Positions 26,453 to 36,551 of a DNA stretch of 64,000 bases are shown piece by piece. A program made the position numbers and the translations under genes. The notes under the pieces are model-generated. The model worked only from the letters and a program-made list of their open reading frames with translations. It searched no databases and was not told the origin of the DNA. This stretch comes from Sutcliffiella horikoshii. Its GTDB lineage: Bacteria > Bacillota > Bacilli > Bacillales > Bacillaceae_I. Location: the NCBI RefSeq assembly GCF_019931755.1, contig NZ_CP082918.1, positions 2,336,001-2,400,000 of the forward strand, read 5' to 3'. Every line of letters starts with the position of its first letter. Position 1 is the first letter of the stretch.

Positions 26453-27574
26453 TTAGTTATTTCTTTCTGTCATTTGTTTCCAGACGGAGCCTTTTGCTTC
26501 TTCTCCGCCTTCTATGCGTTGGATAGCCATTTTTACTTGCATGCTCACTTCGAATTCTGGGTCGTTTTCTGCTTCTCGTAGTGCAGGAAGCGCAGTTTCG
26601 TCACCAACTTCGTAAAGGAACATGGCCGCTCTCCAACGAACTAATTTGTTTTTATCTTTCAAAGCTTCTATCATGGCTGGCATCGCTGCTTTATCGCCAA
26701 GGTCTGACATACAATCTCCAGCTGTTCTTCTAACTGTTACGGACTTATCTTTCAATGCTTTTGACAAGTAAGGTAAGATGTCTGATTCTTCAAGCATTCC
26801 AAAATAAACCGTTGCCAACCTGCGTATAGAACCCTTTTCGTCTTCTAGTGCCTTAGCCAGTACTGGGATGTCGTCTGGTTTTGGATCCATTTGATCTAGA
26901 GCAGCAAAGCGTTTGGACCAATCAGGGTCATCTAGCATTTCCAATGTCACTTTATAACGTTCTTTTGATTTTATTGTATTCGACTTATCCTTATTATCTT
27001 CTTGTTTTACCATTTTTTCCAAGCGATCGTCTGTAAATGTCGCAGAAAGCTCTTCCACTATCTCTACCCCAACAGCCTCTAAGTCTCCATAACGGACACC
27101 ATGTTCCTTCCATTCACGTTCAAGCACCACATTATCTTGCTTTTCTTGTGCGGAAAGAATAGCTTTCATGAACCTTTCGGGTAAACCGACACGTTTTTCC
27201 TGATCCCCATCTGTCAATTTCACTTGCATCGGAATTCCTTGGAACATCTGAACAAAGACTTTCACTTCGCCAAAACCTTCTAGTGATCTTTGATCTTCTG
27301 TGTCTTGATTTTCCTCTGTTTCACCAAAAGCAGCCCTTACTTCTGAAAGAATCCCTTTCCAATCAAAGCGGGCATTTCTTTCTACGGCCAGGAAATCCGC
27401 TACATGATAAACCCCTTTTACACCTTCTATACCTAGTATGTCCTGGATGATTTCAGGTGCCTGGTCGCTATTGTCTTTTGTATAATTGTTTCTTGAACCT
27501 GCCGGCAGTTCCTCACTAAGGATAACTTTCATCGTGTTAGGACTTGGAGTTGGTTCAATTGATTGTATATTCAA
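26453..27574 (-). CDS. YpgR/CvfC family protein: Nfu N-terminal domain plus HEAT repeats
   Basis: 373 residues. Residues 1-90 resemble the NifU/Nfu N-terminal domain (SPNTMKVILSEELPAGS). Residues about 215-360 form HEAT-like repeats (WSKRFAALDQM, GSIRRLATVY, VTVRRTAGDCM, KLVRWRAAMFL). The family is called conserved virulence factor C in staphylococci; its mechanism is unclear. It lies between the ABC-F and brxA genes in a probable operon. Confidence 0.9.
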   Translation of the reverse strand: MNIQSIEPTPSPNTMKVILSEELPAGSRNNYTKDNSDQAPEIIQDILGIEGVKGVYHVADFLAVERNARFDWKGILSEVRAAFGETEENQDTEDQRSLEGFGEVKVFVQMFQGIPMQVKLTDGDQEKRVGLPERFMKAILSAQEKQDNVVLEREWKEHGVRYGDLEAVGVEIVEELSATFTDDRLEKMVKQEDNKDKSNTIKSKERYKVTLEMLDDPDWSKRFAALDQMDPKPDDIPVLAKALEDEKGSIRRLATVYFGMLEESDILPYLSKALKDKSVTVRRTAGDCMSDLGDKAAMPAMIEALKDKNKLVRWRAAMFLYEVGDETALPALREAENDPEFEVSMQVKMAIQRIEGGEEAKGSVWKQMTERNN

Positions 27575-27595
27575 GAATAAACACCCCTTCTTTAC

Positions 27596-29503
27596 TTATG
27601 ATTGCTCTTTAATCTTTTCTACTTTTTCAGATAGTTCTTCCCATCTGTTCATTGCCTCTTCCAACAGTTGGTTGGTTTGGTCTTGTTCTGAAAGCCACTT
27701 GCTGACCTTTTCATAATCGCTTCCTGCGGTTGCAATCTCTGTCTCGATGGTTTCAAGCTTTTCCTCAAGCTCCATAATTTTTTCCTCTATTGTCTCCCAG
27801 TCTTTTTGTTCCTGGTAGGACAATTTCAAGGTTTTTTGTTTTTGTCGTGTTACAGTTTGTGTTTCTTTTTTTGCTTGCTCTAACTGTTTTTGCTCTTTAC
27901 GCTTTAGTTGTTGATCTTGAACATAATCTGAGTATTCGCCGAAAATCCTTTTAACGTTACCGTCACCTTCAAGGATAAACAGTTCATCAACGACTTTATC
28001 TAAGAAATAGCGATCATGGGAAACGGTTATGACAACTCCAGGGAATTCTTCCAAATATCCCTCTAAAATGGTCAATGTCTCCGTATCCAAATCATTTGTC
28101 GGCTCATCAAGCAGCAAGACATTTGGCTGTGACATGAGTATTCTTAATAAGTATAACCTTTTTCTTTCGCCTCCTGAAAGTTTCCGTATCGGAGTCCCGT
28201 GGGAATGCGGAGGAAAAAGAAAACGCTCGAGTAACTGTGACGCACTGATGTGCTGACCGTCTTCGCCTTTAATGACTTCAGCTTCTTCTTTAATATATTC
28301 TATCATTCTTTGATCAAGATTCATTTCCTGCTGCTCTTGGGTGTAGTAACCAAGTTTAACCGTCAATCCAATATCCACTTTACCGTGGTCAGGTGAGATT
28401 TTCTGAGCAAAGATATTTAAAAGAGTAGATTTCCCAACCCCATTTGGTCCGACAATTCCTACTCTGTCTTTTTGCTTGATCAATAAGCTAACATTTTTCA
28501 GAATAACCTTGCTTTCAAATTGAAGCGAAACATCTTCTATTTCCATTACTTTTTTTCCGAGTCTTGCAGAGCCCGTCAGAAGTTCTAATTCACCTGTGGA
28601 GGTAGAGGAGGATACTTTCTCATCCAAGTCCTCAAAACGTTTAATTCTTGCTTTTTGTTTTGTCGTTCTGGCTTTTGCTCCTTTTCGCATCCATTCCAAC
28701 TCTTGGCGATAGAGGCTCTTCTGTTTTGCTTCCACTTTAAGCTCTTCTTCCTGCCTGATAGCTTTTGCTTCCAGATAATCTCCATAATTTCCCGAATAAG
28801 TATAAATGGATCCATTATGCAACTCAAATATTTTGTTTGTTACCTTATCAAGGAAATAGCGATCATGCGTTACAAGCAGCACCGCTCCTTGGTATTTACT
28901 CAGGTAGTCTTCCAGCCATTCGATCGCCTCAAAATCAAGATGGTTGGTAGGCTCATCCAAAATTAGCAAATCGGCAGCTTCCACCAACGTTTGTGATAGG
29001 GCGACACGTTTTTTTTGTCCACCAGAAAGGTTGGATATTTGCTGGTTAGTATCCGTAATTCCCAGTTTATTGAGAATGGCCTTGGCATTTGAGCTTGCAT
29101 CCCATGCTTGGAGTTGGTCCATTTGTGATTGCAGCTTAGCAAGTTGATCCTGAAGTTTTTCGTTCAGCGGGTCAGCTTGGATTTGCACTAGGAACTTTTC
29201 ATATTGCCTAATAACATTGTTTGTATTTGAGTCTTTGCTGAAGATTTGTTCCATTACAGAAAAAGTCTCATTTAATTCAGGCTGTTGAGACAGAAACCCA
29301 ATTGTATAGTCATTGGAAGTAGTGATAGTTCCTGCATCAGGAGTTTCTAGTCCAGCGATGATTTTTAATAAGGTCGATTTCCCTGTACCATTTACACCTA
29401 TAAGGCCGACTCTTTCTTTTTCCTGTATACTGAAAGAAGCATTTCCGAGAAGCACTTTTTCCACATATGATTTTGATAAATCTTCCCCAATCAACATTTT
29501 CAT
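27596..29503 (-). CDS. ABC-F family ATPase (YfmR/Uup-like)
   Basis: About 635 residues with two ATPase domains and no membrane segments. Walker A motifs are GVNGTGKST and GPNGVGKST; signatures are LSGGQKKR and LSGGERKR. A C-terminal coiled coil (about 540-635) is typical of Uup/YfmR. ABC-F proteins act on ribosomes, for example to resolve stalling. I prefer ATG 29503; ATG 29518 overlapping ypgQ is the alternative and neither has a strong ribosome site. YfmR identity is likely but not certain. Confidence 0.92.
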   Translation of the reverse strand: MKMLIGEDLSKSYVEKVLLGNASFSIQEKERVGLIGVNGTGKSTLLKIIAGLETPDAGTITTSNDYTIGFLSQQPELNETFSVMEQIFSKDSNTNNVIRQYEKFLVQIQADPLNEKLQDQLAKLQSQMDQLQAWDASSNAKAILNKLGITDTNQQISNLSGGQKKRVALSQTLVEAADLLILDEPTNHLDFEAIEWLEDYLSKYQGAVLLVTHDRYFLDKVTNKIFELHNGSIYTYSGNYGDYLEAKAIRQEEELKVEAKQKSLYRQELEWMRKGAKARTTKQKARIKRFEDLDEKVSSSTSTGELELLTGSARLGKKVMEIEDVSLQFESKVILKNVSLLIKQKDRVGIVGPNGVGKSTLLNIFAQKISPDHGKVDIGLTVKLGYYTQEQQEMNLDQRMIEYIKEEAEVIKGEDGQHISASQLLERFLFPPHSHGTPIRKLSGGERKRLYLLRILMSQPNVLLLDEPTNDLDTETLTILEGYLEEFPGVVITVSHDRYFLDKVVDELFILEGDGNVKRIFGEYSDYVQDQQLKRKEQKQLEQAKKETQTVTRQKQKTLKLSYQEQKDWETIEEKIMELEEKLETIETEIATAGSDYEKVSKWLSEQDQTNQLLEEAMNRWEELSEKVEKIKEQS

Positions 29504-29507
29504 TTTG

Positions 29508-30137
29508 TTATATCTCATTCCATTCTTTCATAAATTGATCTACAAACTTCATCATAAATTCGTGGCGTTCCGAAGCAATCTTTTTCGCTTCTTCCGTTTG
29601 AAGTGTATCTTTTAATAGAAATAACTTTTCATGGAAGTGATTGATAGCAGTGGACTTTTCCCCTCGGTACTGCTCATAGGTCATAGATGTTCTAGCCTCT
29701 ATCAGGGGATCGTACATCGCTTGTCCTTTTGCTGCCGAATACATGAATGTTCGGGCAGTCCCGATGGCACCTAGTGCATCAAGCCTGTCCGCATCTTGGA
29801 CAATTTTCCCCTCAAGTGAGTCAAGTACTACCCCATTACCACCTTTAAACCCAATGTTTTCAATTGTATATATAATTTCATCTATATGTATTTTAGTTAG
29901 TGGCAGTTCAGACAATAGTGCAGCTATTTCTTCTTTGGCCTTGTCTTTATTTGCAGTTATTTTGTCATCCAGTACATCATGCAAAAGTGCAATGATCTCT
30001 ACCATTAGAAGATTTGCTTTCTCTTCTTTTCCAATATGTAAGGCAAGTCTTCGGACTCTTTGGATATGAAACCAGTCATGTCCTGTACTGTCATTGTTGA
30101 ATATCGATTCTACGTATTCTTCTACTTTATGTATCAC
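29508..30137 (-). CDS. ypgQ: HD-domain phosphohydrolase (YpgQ-like)
   Basis: 209 residues. The HD signature is complete: His in GHDWFHIQRV, HD in ALLHDVLDD, and the distal Asp in QDADRLDALGAIG. Such proteins hydrolyse nucleotides or other phosphoesters. YpgQ of B. subtilis has been described as a pyrophosphohydrolase acting on (d)NTPs, from memory. It starts the ypgQ/ABC-F/ypgR/brxA/ypiP run. Confidence 0.92.
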   Translation of the reverse strand: MIHKVEEYVESIFNNDSTGHDWFHIQRVRRLALHIGKEEKANLLMVEIIALLHDVLDDKITANKDKAKEEIAALLSELPLTKIHIDEIIYTIENIGFKGGNGVVLDSLEGKIVQDADRLDALGAIGTARTFMYSAAKGQAMYDPLIEARTSMTYEQYRGEKSTAINHFHEKLFLLKDTLQTEEAKKIASERHEFMMKFVDQFMKEWNEI

Positions 30138-30308
30138 TAAATGTAACTCCCTTTTTCATTTGATTCCTTTTCATTTTAACATGTTAAAGTCAATATCTAT
30201 ACCATTTCGCAATGGATGTCATTTCTTAAGTGTAACATATGGGTGATTACTTTCATAAAATGGGCTGAGACTGCTTTATTACTTTTAGTTATTGGTTTAT
30301 ACACCGCT

Positions 30309-30402
30309 GTTGATTTCCGCAAATGGCTTCGCTTTCCAAGGGGCGCTGCTGGAACTCACGGACCGCCCGCAGGCAAGCGAAGCGCCTGGAACGGAAATCA
30401 AC
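30309..30402. repeat. MITE-like palindromic repeat
   Basis: GTTGATTTCCG (30309-30319) is repeated inverted as CGGAAATCAAC (30392-30402). The interior contains GGCTTCGCTTTCC and the inverse GGCAAGCGAAGCG, so it is two similar ends joined head to head. Related copies lie at 43,731 and 43,950. It occupies most of the 30,138-30,489 gap; the rest is AT-rich upstream sequence. Confidence 0.8.
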
Positions 30403-30489
30403 TGGATTATAAACTCGCTTATCATCAAAAAAGCTAACGGCAATGTCTGGGTTAGCAGACGTTGCGCATTAGCTAGAAAGGAGAAAGAT

Positions 30490-30741
30490 ATGAATTTCCC
30501 ATGGATTATGAACCGTACTCAGATTGGAACTGCCTGGTTTGGGACTCATATTGTCCTTATAAGATGCAATTATATAACCAATCAAGTGGTAGCGGTAGCC
30601 AAGAGTGACCATGCACCGTTCGAACCAACTGCTAACAGCTGTGCTGAAACGTTGTCCAGATATCTTAGTATTGGTTATACCTTAATAGGAGCCTATCCTC
30701 TTGGTGATAAGGAAGTCCAATATGTCCTTCAATATCGCTGA
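30490..30741 (+). CDS. Hypothetical 83-residue protein
   Basis: AAGGAG lies 6 nt before ATG 30490. The frame stays open upstream to 30292, but that part reads through the MITE-like repeat and has no good start signal. The protein has two Cys, mixed hydrophobic character (IGTAWFGTHIVLIRCNYITN) and no signal peptide. It ends 3 nt before the convergent degV stop. The family is not recognised. Confidence 0.6.
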   Translation: MNFPWIMNRTQIGTAWFGTHIVLIRCNYITNQVVAVAKSDHAPFEPTANSCAETLSRYLSIGYTLIGAYPLGDKEVQYVLQYR

Positions 30742-30744
30742 TTT

Positions 30745-31587
30745 TTACTCGTTGTACCAGGAGATGCCGATTGTGTTGACTCCAGCATGTACGGCAATGG
30801 CCGTAGATAACGGAAAGCGGTTAATCGGAATATCAGGATATTTCCCCCTAAGGTTGTCCACTAGTGCGTCCGCTTCTTCTGTATTTGTTCCATGAAGGAC
30901 AAACAGCTCTTTTATAGTAGAATTCGCTTGGGCCTCATCTAAGAAATCCACTATTTTTGATAGCGCTTTCTTCTGTGTGCGTACTTTTTCCGCGACATCC
31001 AGTTTGCCATCTTTAATTTGTATGATTGGTTTTATTTGAAGCAGACTGCCTAATAACTTTTGAACTCCAGACATTCGGCCGCTTCGATGCAACTGTTCTA
31101 AACTGCCTATCAGAACGTATATGTCACATTTAGTGGCTAATTCATTTAAATATTCCACAATTTCTTCATGTGATTTTCCTGCTTCTTGCGCCTCAATTCC
31201 CTTTTTCACCATTGCAGATAAGGGAAAGGAAATGACTTTGGAATCTATGGTATCAACAGGAATATCCACAAGCTCCCCTGCCTGTGTACTAGATGACACG
31301 GTTCCGCTCAAATGACTGGATAAATGGACAGAAATGATCCGATCGTATGATTCTGACAATTTATTGTACAACTCAACAAATGCACCTACAGAAGGTTGCG
31401 ATGTTTTGGGTGGCGTGTTACTCGCCTCAAGTTTTGTATAAAAATCCTCTAATGATAGTGTCACACCATCAAGAAATTCCTCTTCTTCAAAGTAGACCAC
31501 CATCGGAATGCTGTATACATCAGGATGATTTGTCAACATCTCGTCCAAAAACGCCGTGCTATCTGTAACCCATGCTATTTTCTCCAT
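30745..31587 (-). CDS. DegV family fatty-acid-binding protein (second copy)
   Basis: 280 residues, with WVTDSTAFLD, PPKTSQPSVGAFVELY, HLSSHLSGTV and LLGSLLQIKPII as family motifs. It is the second FakB/DegV homologue in the window; the two are clearly diverged. GGGGGAG precedes the ATG. Presents fatty acids to a FakA kinase (kinase gene not in this window). It probably ends at the convergent small gene without an obvious terminator. Confidence 0.93.
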   Translation of the reverse strand: MEKIAWVTDSTAFLDEMLTNHPDVYSIPMVVYFEEEEFLDGVTLSLEDFYTKLEASNTPPKTSQPSVGAFVELYNKLSESYDRIISVHLSSHLSGTVSSSTQAGELVDIPVDTIDSKVISFPLSAMVKKGIEAQEAGKSHEEIVEYLNELATKCDIYVLIGSLEQLHRSGRMSGVQKLLGSLLQIKPIIQIKDGKLDVAEKVRTQKKALSKIVDFLDEAQANSTIKELFVLHGTNTEEADALVDNLRGKYPDIPINRFPLSTAIAVHAGVNTIGISWYNE

Positions 31588-31631
31588 TAATAACTCCCCC
31601 TGTTCTCTATCTTTTTTCCTATTTTATTCTA

Positions 31632-32489
31632 CTATTCTGATAATAATTCTTGCAACCGTGGAAATACCTTTAGTGCAGTGTCATGAAAAACTGCTTGATG
31701 GTAGTCTTTTGGAATGATTTCTTTTATAAACGAGAGATAGGATCCGACGGTAATAAGTGGCCAATCGGTACCAAACATCAATTTTTCGTAATGGTCGCAA
31801 TAATCCAGTGCATGTAACAGATGTTGAAGAAATCTCGTTTTCTTATGACGGTTTATTTCCTGATTGGTACCAACAATCAAGCCGGAAAGATCGGCATACA
31901 TATTTTTATTTTTATATACGACTTCCGCACCATCCAATACCCATGGATCCCCGAAATGTGCCATCACAAACGTCACATCTCTGTTAAACACCGCTACCTC
32001 GTCTAAAGTCAAAGGATGAGAATACTTTAATAGTCCTCTTTCTGAGTAGGTATCCCCTGTGTGGAACACAACCGGTAAATTATATTTGGCAGCCAAGCGG
32101 TATACTGGGACATAGACTTCATCATATGCGTAAAAAGGGTAGTAACCCAAATATATTTTCATTCCTACCACATTTCGCTTCTGAATTTCCCTTTCTAAAC
32201 TTTGTATATTCTCTTCCTGTAATTTATAAGGATTTATCCCGGGACAATAGCCCATGGTTGGAGGAATGGAGTTTGCCAGATTCAATCCCATCGGTGTATT
32301 ACTTTTATAATCAGGGAATGCATTTGGCTCTGTCTCTGTGACCCCCATTGCCACGGCCCCTACCACATTATAATCTTTCCATTCATTAAGAAGTCCTTCA
32401 TATGTATAGGAGAGTCGGGATATGTTATCAGCGGTGTCCTGAAAGCTCTTTATTTTAGAAAAATGGACATGGGCATCAATAATCTTCAA
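31632..32489 (-). CDS. Amidohydrolase 2-family metal-dependent hydrolase
   Basis: 285 residues, TIM-barrel type. The metal-binding sites are HVHF (residues 7-9), VVFHTGD, the VMAHFGDPW histidine and MFGTDWP aspartate. Relatives include ACMSD-like decarboxylases and aromatic-acid hydrolases; the substrate is unknown here. It stands 44 nt upstream of degV on the same strand, so co-transcription is possible. Confidence 0.88.
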   Translation of the reverse strand: MKIIDAHVHFSKIKSFQDTADNISRLSYTYEGLLNEWKDYNVVGAVAMGVTETEPNAFPDYKSNTPMGLNLANSIPPTMGYCPGINPYKLQEENIQSLEREIQKRNVVGMKIYLGYYPFYAYDEVYVPVYRLAAKYNLPVVFHTGDTYSERGLLKYSHPLTLDEVAVFNRDVTFVMAHFGDPWVLDGAEVVYKNKNMYADLSGLIVGTNQEINRHKKTRFLQHLLHALDYCDHYEKLMFGTDWPLITVGSYLSFIKEIIPKDYHQAVFHDTALKVFPRLQELLSE

Positions 32490-32544
32490 TAGGTTACTCC
32501 TTTCTTTGAATAGTGATATTATTATTTATTCGATAGTAATATAG

Positions 32545-32577
32545 AAAAACCCTTCTCTATTTTAAGAAAAGGGTTTG
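32545..32577 (-). terminator. Terminator of the glutathione peroxidase gene
   Basis: AAACCCTT and AAGGGTTT form a perfect 8-bp stem followed on the minus strand by TTCTATATT. It lies between the peroxidase and amidohydrolase genes. Confidence 0.65.
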
Positions 32578-32640
32578 CTTTTATATTAACTTTAATAATG
32601 CAGACTTATTCTTATGCCTGAAAAAATAGGGATGAAATTA

Positions 32641-33120
32641 TTATAGTAATTTTTCAATATCATTTTTCATTTTTGATGGGGAAGTTGCGGATGCAAAGCG
32701 TTCCACTACTTTTCCGTCTCTGTCAACCAGGAACTTTGTGAAATTCCATTTTACTGCTTTAGATCCCAACAATCCCTTTGCATTTTCTTTTAAATAGTCA
32801 AATAGTGGGTGAGCATCCTCTCCGTTCACATCCACCTTTGAAAACATCGGGAAAGAGACACCATAATTCAACTGACAAAATTCATTTATGTCTTCTTCTT
32901 TACCAGGCTCTTGGTTTCCAAACTGGTTACATGGAAAGCCAAGTACCATAAACTTTTTGTCCTTGTATTCTTTGTACAGCTCCTCCAGCTCTTCAAATTG
33001 TGGTGTGAAGCCACATTTGCTTGCTGTATTGACAATCAATAGAACATAATCTTTATATTCTGAAAGCGGGACTTCATTTCCTTTAATATCGAGTGCAGAA
33101 AAATCATAGATTGTTGTCAA
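32641..33120 (-). CDS. bsaA: Glutathione peroxidase-family thiol peroxidase
   Basis: 159 residues from a TTG start at 33120 preceded by GAGGTGAT, giving [10 protein letters not shown] at the N-terminus as in relatives. A longer reading from an ATG at 33174 adds 18 residues unlike the family. The catalytic Cys36 (NTASKCGFT), Gln in [11 protein letters not shown] and Trp-Asn in KWNFTKF are intact. As Bacilli lack glutathione, the reductant is likely thioredoxin or bacillithiol (inference). Confidence 0.92.
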   Translation of the reverse strand: MTTIYDFSALDIKGNEVPLSEYKDYVLLIVNTASKCGFTPQFEELEELYKEYKDKKFMVLGFPCNQFGNQEPGKEEDINEFCQLNYGVSFPMFSKVDVNGEDAHPLFDYLKENAKGLLGSKAVKWNFTKFLVDRDGKVVERFASATSPSKMKNDIEKLL

Positions 33121-33193
33121 TGTAATCACCTCATTTTTCTTTTCATTATGGATGAAGGTTTTTTCTCTGTCCATTAATTGTGTGTTTATTCAC

Positions 33194-34885
33194 TTAGAAT
33201 AAACCTACCGCTTTTCCTTTTTCATCAACATCCATCTTCAGTGCTGCCGGTTCTTTCGGAAGTCCAGGCATCGTCATGATGTTACCTGTTAATGCAACGA
33301 TGAATCCTGCGCCAACGGAAGGCTTCAGCTCTCTAATAGTAACCGTGAAGTTCTCTGGCCTCCCAAGCTTTTTCGCATCATCTGTCAGTGAATATTGGGT
33401 CTTCGCCATACACACTGGCAAGTGCCCCCATCCTTCTCCAACTATTTGCTGAAGTTGTTTCTGTGCAGCTGGCAACAACTCCACACCTGATCCTCCGTAA
33501 ACATTCTTCACAATTGCCTCAAGCTTTTGTTCAAGCGTATCCTCTGATTGATAGAGCGGTGTATAGGCAGGCTTTTTAGTCTCCATTTGTTCAAGGACCG
33601 TTTGGGCTAGCTCTAGACCACCATCTCCACCCTGCTCCCATACTTGGGTAAGGGCCATAGGAATTTCATTATTTTGACACCAGTTTTTCACGAACTCTAT
33701 TTCAGCAGCAGTATCTGTTATAAATTCATTAAGGGCTATCACATATGGCAGGCCGAACTTTTCTACTGTTTCCACATGTTTTTTTACATTTTCAATCCCT
33801 ATACTCAGCGCTTCAAGGTTCTCTTCTTTTAACTGATCTTTTGACATGCCTCCATGCATCTTAATGGCACGGATCGTAGCTACGATGACCACTGCCTCGG
33901 GATTAAATCCAAGCGCAGGCGTTTTAATGTGCAGGAATTTTTCCGCGCCAAGATCTGCTCCGAACCCGGCTTCTGTGACCACGTAATCCCCTAGTTTTGC
34001 TGCCATTTGTGTCGCAATCACACTGTTACATCCATGAGCTATGTTGGCAAAAGGACCTCCATGAATAATGGCAGGCGTATGTTCCATCGTCTGTACAAGG
34101 TTTGGCATGCAAGCGTCTTTAAGAAGTAACGTCAAAGCACCTTCTACTTTTAAATCCTTTACTGTCACTGGTTTTTTATCTAAGTCGTATCCGATGACAA
34201 TTCTAGCAAGTCTCTCTTTCAAATCAGCTACATCTTTTGCCAAACAAAAAATCGCCATAATTTCAGAAGCAACCGTAATATCAAAGCCATCTTCTCGAGG
34301 AACCCCTTGTGTTGGTCCGCCCATTCCGATGACTACTTTTCTCAGCGAACGGTCATTGAGGTCAAGGACCCTTTTCCAAGTAATTCTTCTTGTATCAATC
34401 TTTAAGTCATTTCCCTGATGGATATGGTTATCAATCATCGCAGCTAGCGCATTATTTGCCGTCGTAATGGCATGGATATCCCCTGTGAAATGAAGGTTGA
34501 TATCTTCCATCGGCAACACCTGGGAGTACCCTCCCCCAGTTGCTCCTCCCTTCATTCCCATCGTTGGTCCAAGTGAAGGTTCGCGCATAGCAATAATTGT
34601 ATTTTTTCCTAGCTTGTTAAGGGCCTGTCCAAGTCCAACTGTGACTGTAGATTTCCCTTCTCCGGCCGGAGTAGGATTTATCGCCGTAACTAAAATCACT
34701 TTACCATTTTGTTTATTATGTAAACGTTTCGTAATGTCAAGGGAGAGCTTTGCTTTGTACTTTCCATAAAGCTCTATTTCATCTTCTTCAATATCAAGCA
34801 GACTTGCAATATCCATAATCTTTTTCATAGAAGCTTGCTGGGCAATTTCAATATCGCTCTGCACTGCTGTCTTGGTATGCTTCAT
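33194..34885 (-). CDS. fhs: Formate--tetrahydrofolate ligase
   Basis: 563 residues, full length. The ATP-binding loop is [10 protein letters not shown], and the family segments [20 protein letters not shown] and [12 protein letters not shown] are present. It makes 10-formyl-THF from formate, ATP and THF, feeding purine synthesis and the folate pool used by thyA and dfrA. GGGGGAA precedes the ATG. No THF-riboswitch-like leader is visible upstream. Confidence 0.97.
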   Translation of the reverse strand: MKHTKTAVQSDIEIAQQASMKKIMDIASLLDIEEDEIELYGKYKAKLSLDITKRLHNKQNGKVILVTAINPTPAGEGKSTVTVGLGQALNKLGKNTIIAMREPSLGPTMGMKGGATGGGYSQVLPMEDINLHFTGDIHAITTANNALAAMIDNHIHQGNDLKIDTRRITWKRVLDLNDRSLRKVVIGMGGPTQGVPREDGFDITVASEIMAIFCLAKDVADLKERLARIVIGYDLDKKPVTVKDLKVEGALTLLLKDACMPNLVQTMEHTPAIIHGGPFANIAHGCNSVIATQMAAKLGDYVVTEAGFGADLGAEKFLHIKTPALGFNPEAVVIVATIRAIKMHGGMSKDQLKEENLEALSIGIENVKKHVETVEKFGLPYVIALNEFITDTAAEIEFVKNWCQNNEIPMALTQVWEQGGDGGLELAQTVLEQMETKKPAYTPLYQSEDTLEQKLEAIVKNVYGGSGVELLPAAQKQLQQIVGEGWGHLPVCMAKTQYSLTDDAKKLGRPENFTVTIRELKPSVGAGFIVALTGNIMTMPGLPKEPAALKMDVDEKGKAVGLF

Positions 34886-35089
34886 CCTTCATTCCCCCGT
34901 TATAAATGATAGACTTTTTTGTTTTTTTACAATGCTATTATTGTACCACTATTCCTGAAAATTATGGATTGGTTCTGCACTTATAATTAGCAGCGAGAAA
35001 ATTTACGTAAAATTTAAAAAACTATTAATTCTACATAATAAATGGTTGATAGAATTTTTAGTAGGTAAAATTGGATAGGAGGCTTAAAG

Positions 35090-36265
35090 ATGAGGAAAAA
35101 AGGGCTGAAGATTATTATTTTGACTGCTTCTTATGGAAACGGCCATCTGCAGGTAGCTAATTCACTTTATCAAGAATGTCTAAATAGGGGCTTAACAGAT
35201 GTAAAAATATGCAATCTTTATGCAGAATCACATCCATTCATTTCAGAAGTGACAGAAAATCTATATACAAAAAGTTTTACGTATGGGAAGCAATTCTATA
35301 AGCTGTTTTATTACGGAACGGATATCATTCAAAATAAAAAGATGCTACGTTGGTATTATCAGTATGGACTTAAACGACTCACTTCCCTAATCCAATCAGA
35401 AGAACCCGACATCTTAATAAACACCTTTCCCATTAACGCTGTACCTGAATTCCGTCGCCGGACTGGAATTGTCATACCCTCCTTTAATATCATTACTGAT
35501 TATTGCCTACACAGTCTTTGGCTCCATGATGATATTGATAAATATTATGTTGCCAGCAATGAATTGAAAGCAAAGGTTCATTCACGCGGGGTACCTGTTT
35601 CCAAAGTTGTGGTAAGCGGCATCCCCATCCGTCCTGCCTTTTCTCAATCGTACGATAAACAGGCTCTTTATGAAAAGTATCATATAAGCCCTGAGAAAGA
35701 CTTAATCCTCTTAATTGCAGGAGCACATGGTGTGCTTAAGAATATTAAAGACGTTTGTGAAACTCTTCTGTTAAGTACTGATCACCAATTGGCGGTAGTA
35801 TGCGGCAAAAATCTTTCATTAAGAAACGAGTTGGCACAACTATATAATAGTTACTCAGGTAGGTTTCATTGCTTCGGGTATCTGGAGAGAATCGATGAAC
35901 TTTACAAGCTGGCAAATGTTATGATTACTAAGCCAGGTGGCATTACACTAACAGAGGCAACCGCTACCGGAACACCACTCATCCTTTATAAGCCTGTCCC
36001 TGGTCAGGAAAAAGAAAATGCACTATTTTTTTCTGAAAAAGGAGCAGCACTGATCGCCAAGAATCATGATGAGTTAGTGCTTCATATTAATACATTACTT
36101 CAAAGCAAACAGAATCAATCTTCTCTTCAGTCATCAATTGAAAAATTGTATCTGCCAGCATCTCAAGAGGTGATTATGACCGATATTCTCAAAGAGAGCG
36201 AAAATATTGCGAGAATTAATTATTCCTCTACTATTAAATCACCGAAAAAAAAGCTTGGGAGCTAA
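35090..36265 (+). CDS. ugtP: Diglucosyl diacylglycerol synthase UgtP-like glycosyltransferase
   Basis: 391 residues of the MGDG synthase/UgtP family. The N-terminal domain begins with ILTASYGNGHLQVANSL, and the UDP-sugar domain has GVLKNI and the ITKPGGITLTEATATGTP donor-binding motif. It transfers glucose from UDP-glucose to diacylglycerol, making the glycolipid anchor of lipoteichoic acid, and links nutrient status to cell size in B. subtilis. GGATAGGAGG precedes the ATG. It faces opposite to its neighbours. Confidence 0.92.
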   Translation: MRKKGLKIIILTASYGNGHLQVANSLYQECLNRGLTDVKICNLYAESHPFISEVTENLYTKSFTYGKQFYKLFYYGTDIIQNKKMLRWYYQYGLKRLTSLIQSEEPDILINTFPINAVPEFRRRTGIVIPSFNIITDYCLHSLWLHDDIDKYYVASNELKAKVHSRGVPVSKVVVSGIPIRPAFSQSYDKQALYEKYHISPEKDLILLIAGAHGVLKNIKDVCETLLLSTDHQLAVVCGKNLSLRNELAQLYNSYSGRFHCFGYLERIDELYKLANVMITKPGGITLTEATATGTPLILYKPVPGQEKENALFFSEKGAALIAKNHDELVLHINTLLQSKQNQSSLQSSIEKLYLPASQEVIMTDILKESENIARINYSSTIKSPKKKLGS

Positions 36266-36290
36266 TATTTACGCTTCCAAGCTTTTCTTG
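36245..36290. terminator. Bidirectional terminator after ugtP
   Basis: AAAAGCTTGGGAGC pairs with GCTTCCAAGCTTTT over the ugtP stop codon, with T-rich sequence on both sides. It also serves the convergent DUF3934 gene. Confidence 0.85.
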
Positions 36291-36295
36291 TTATA

Positions 36296-36448
36296 TTATT
36301 CCGATTCACTATTGCCTTTGGCTTTTACACCTTTACTTTTGTAAGGTTTATTGCTTTTGGCCTTGTTGGCTGCTTTCTGCCAGCGGCTCCATCCCTTTTT
36401 GCCTGTTCCGCGGCCAGTTCCTCCGCCCTTGCTCTTTCCACTACTCAT
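36296..36448 (-). CDS. DUF3934 family small basic protein
   Basis: 50 residues from ATG 36448, preceded by GGAGTG. The sequence is Gly/Lys-rich, with GTGKKGWSRWQKAANKAK as the family core. It is soluble and strongly basic, possibly nucleic-acid binding. The in-frame extension to 36499 lacks a ribosome site. Function is unknown. Confidence 0.85.
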   Translation of the reverse strand: MSSGKSKGGGTGRGTGKKGWSRWQKAANKAKSNKPYKSKGVKAKGNSESE

Positions 36449-36551
36449 TTGTTTCACTCCTATATATATAACAACTAAGATTGTGATTTCGTTAAACATC
36501 TAGCTTACTACATTAGAGTGATTTAGCAAAGGGTTTTTATGTGGAGGAGTG

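Noticed and set aside
30292..30489. N-terminal extension of the 83-residue protein
   Set aside because: The extension runs through the MITE-like repeat; the AAGGAG site supports ATG 30490.
34886..35089. THF-type riboswitch upstream of fhs
   Set aside because: The region is simple AT-rich sequence without the conserved riboswitch segments; likewise nothing in the 100 bp upstream of thyA.
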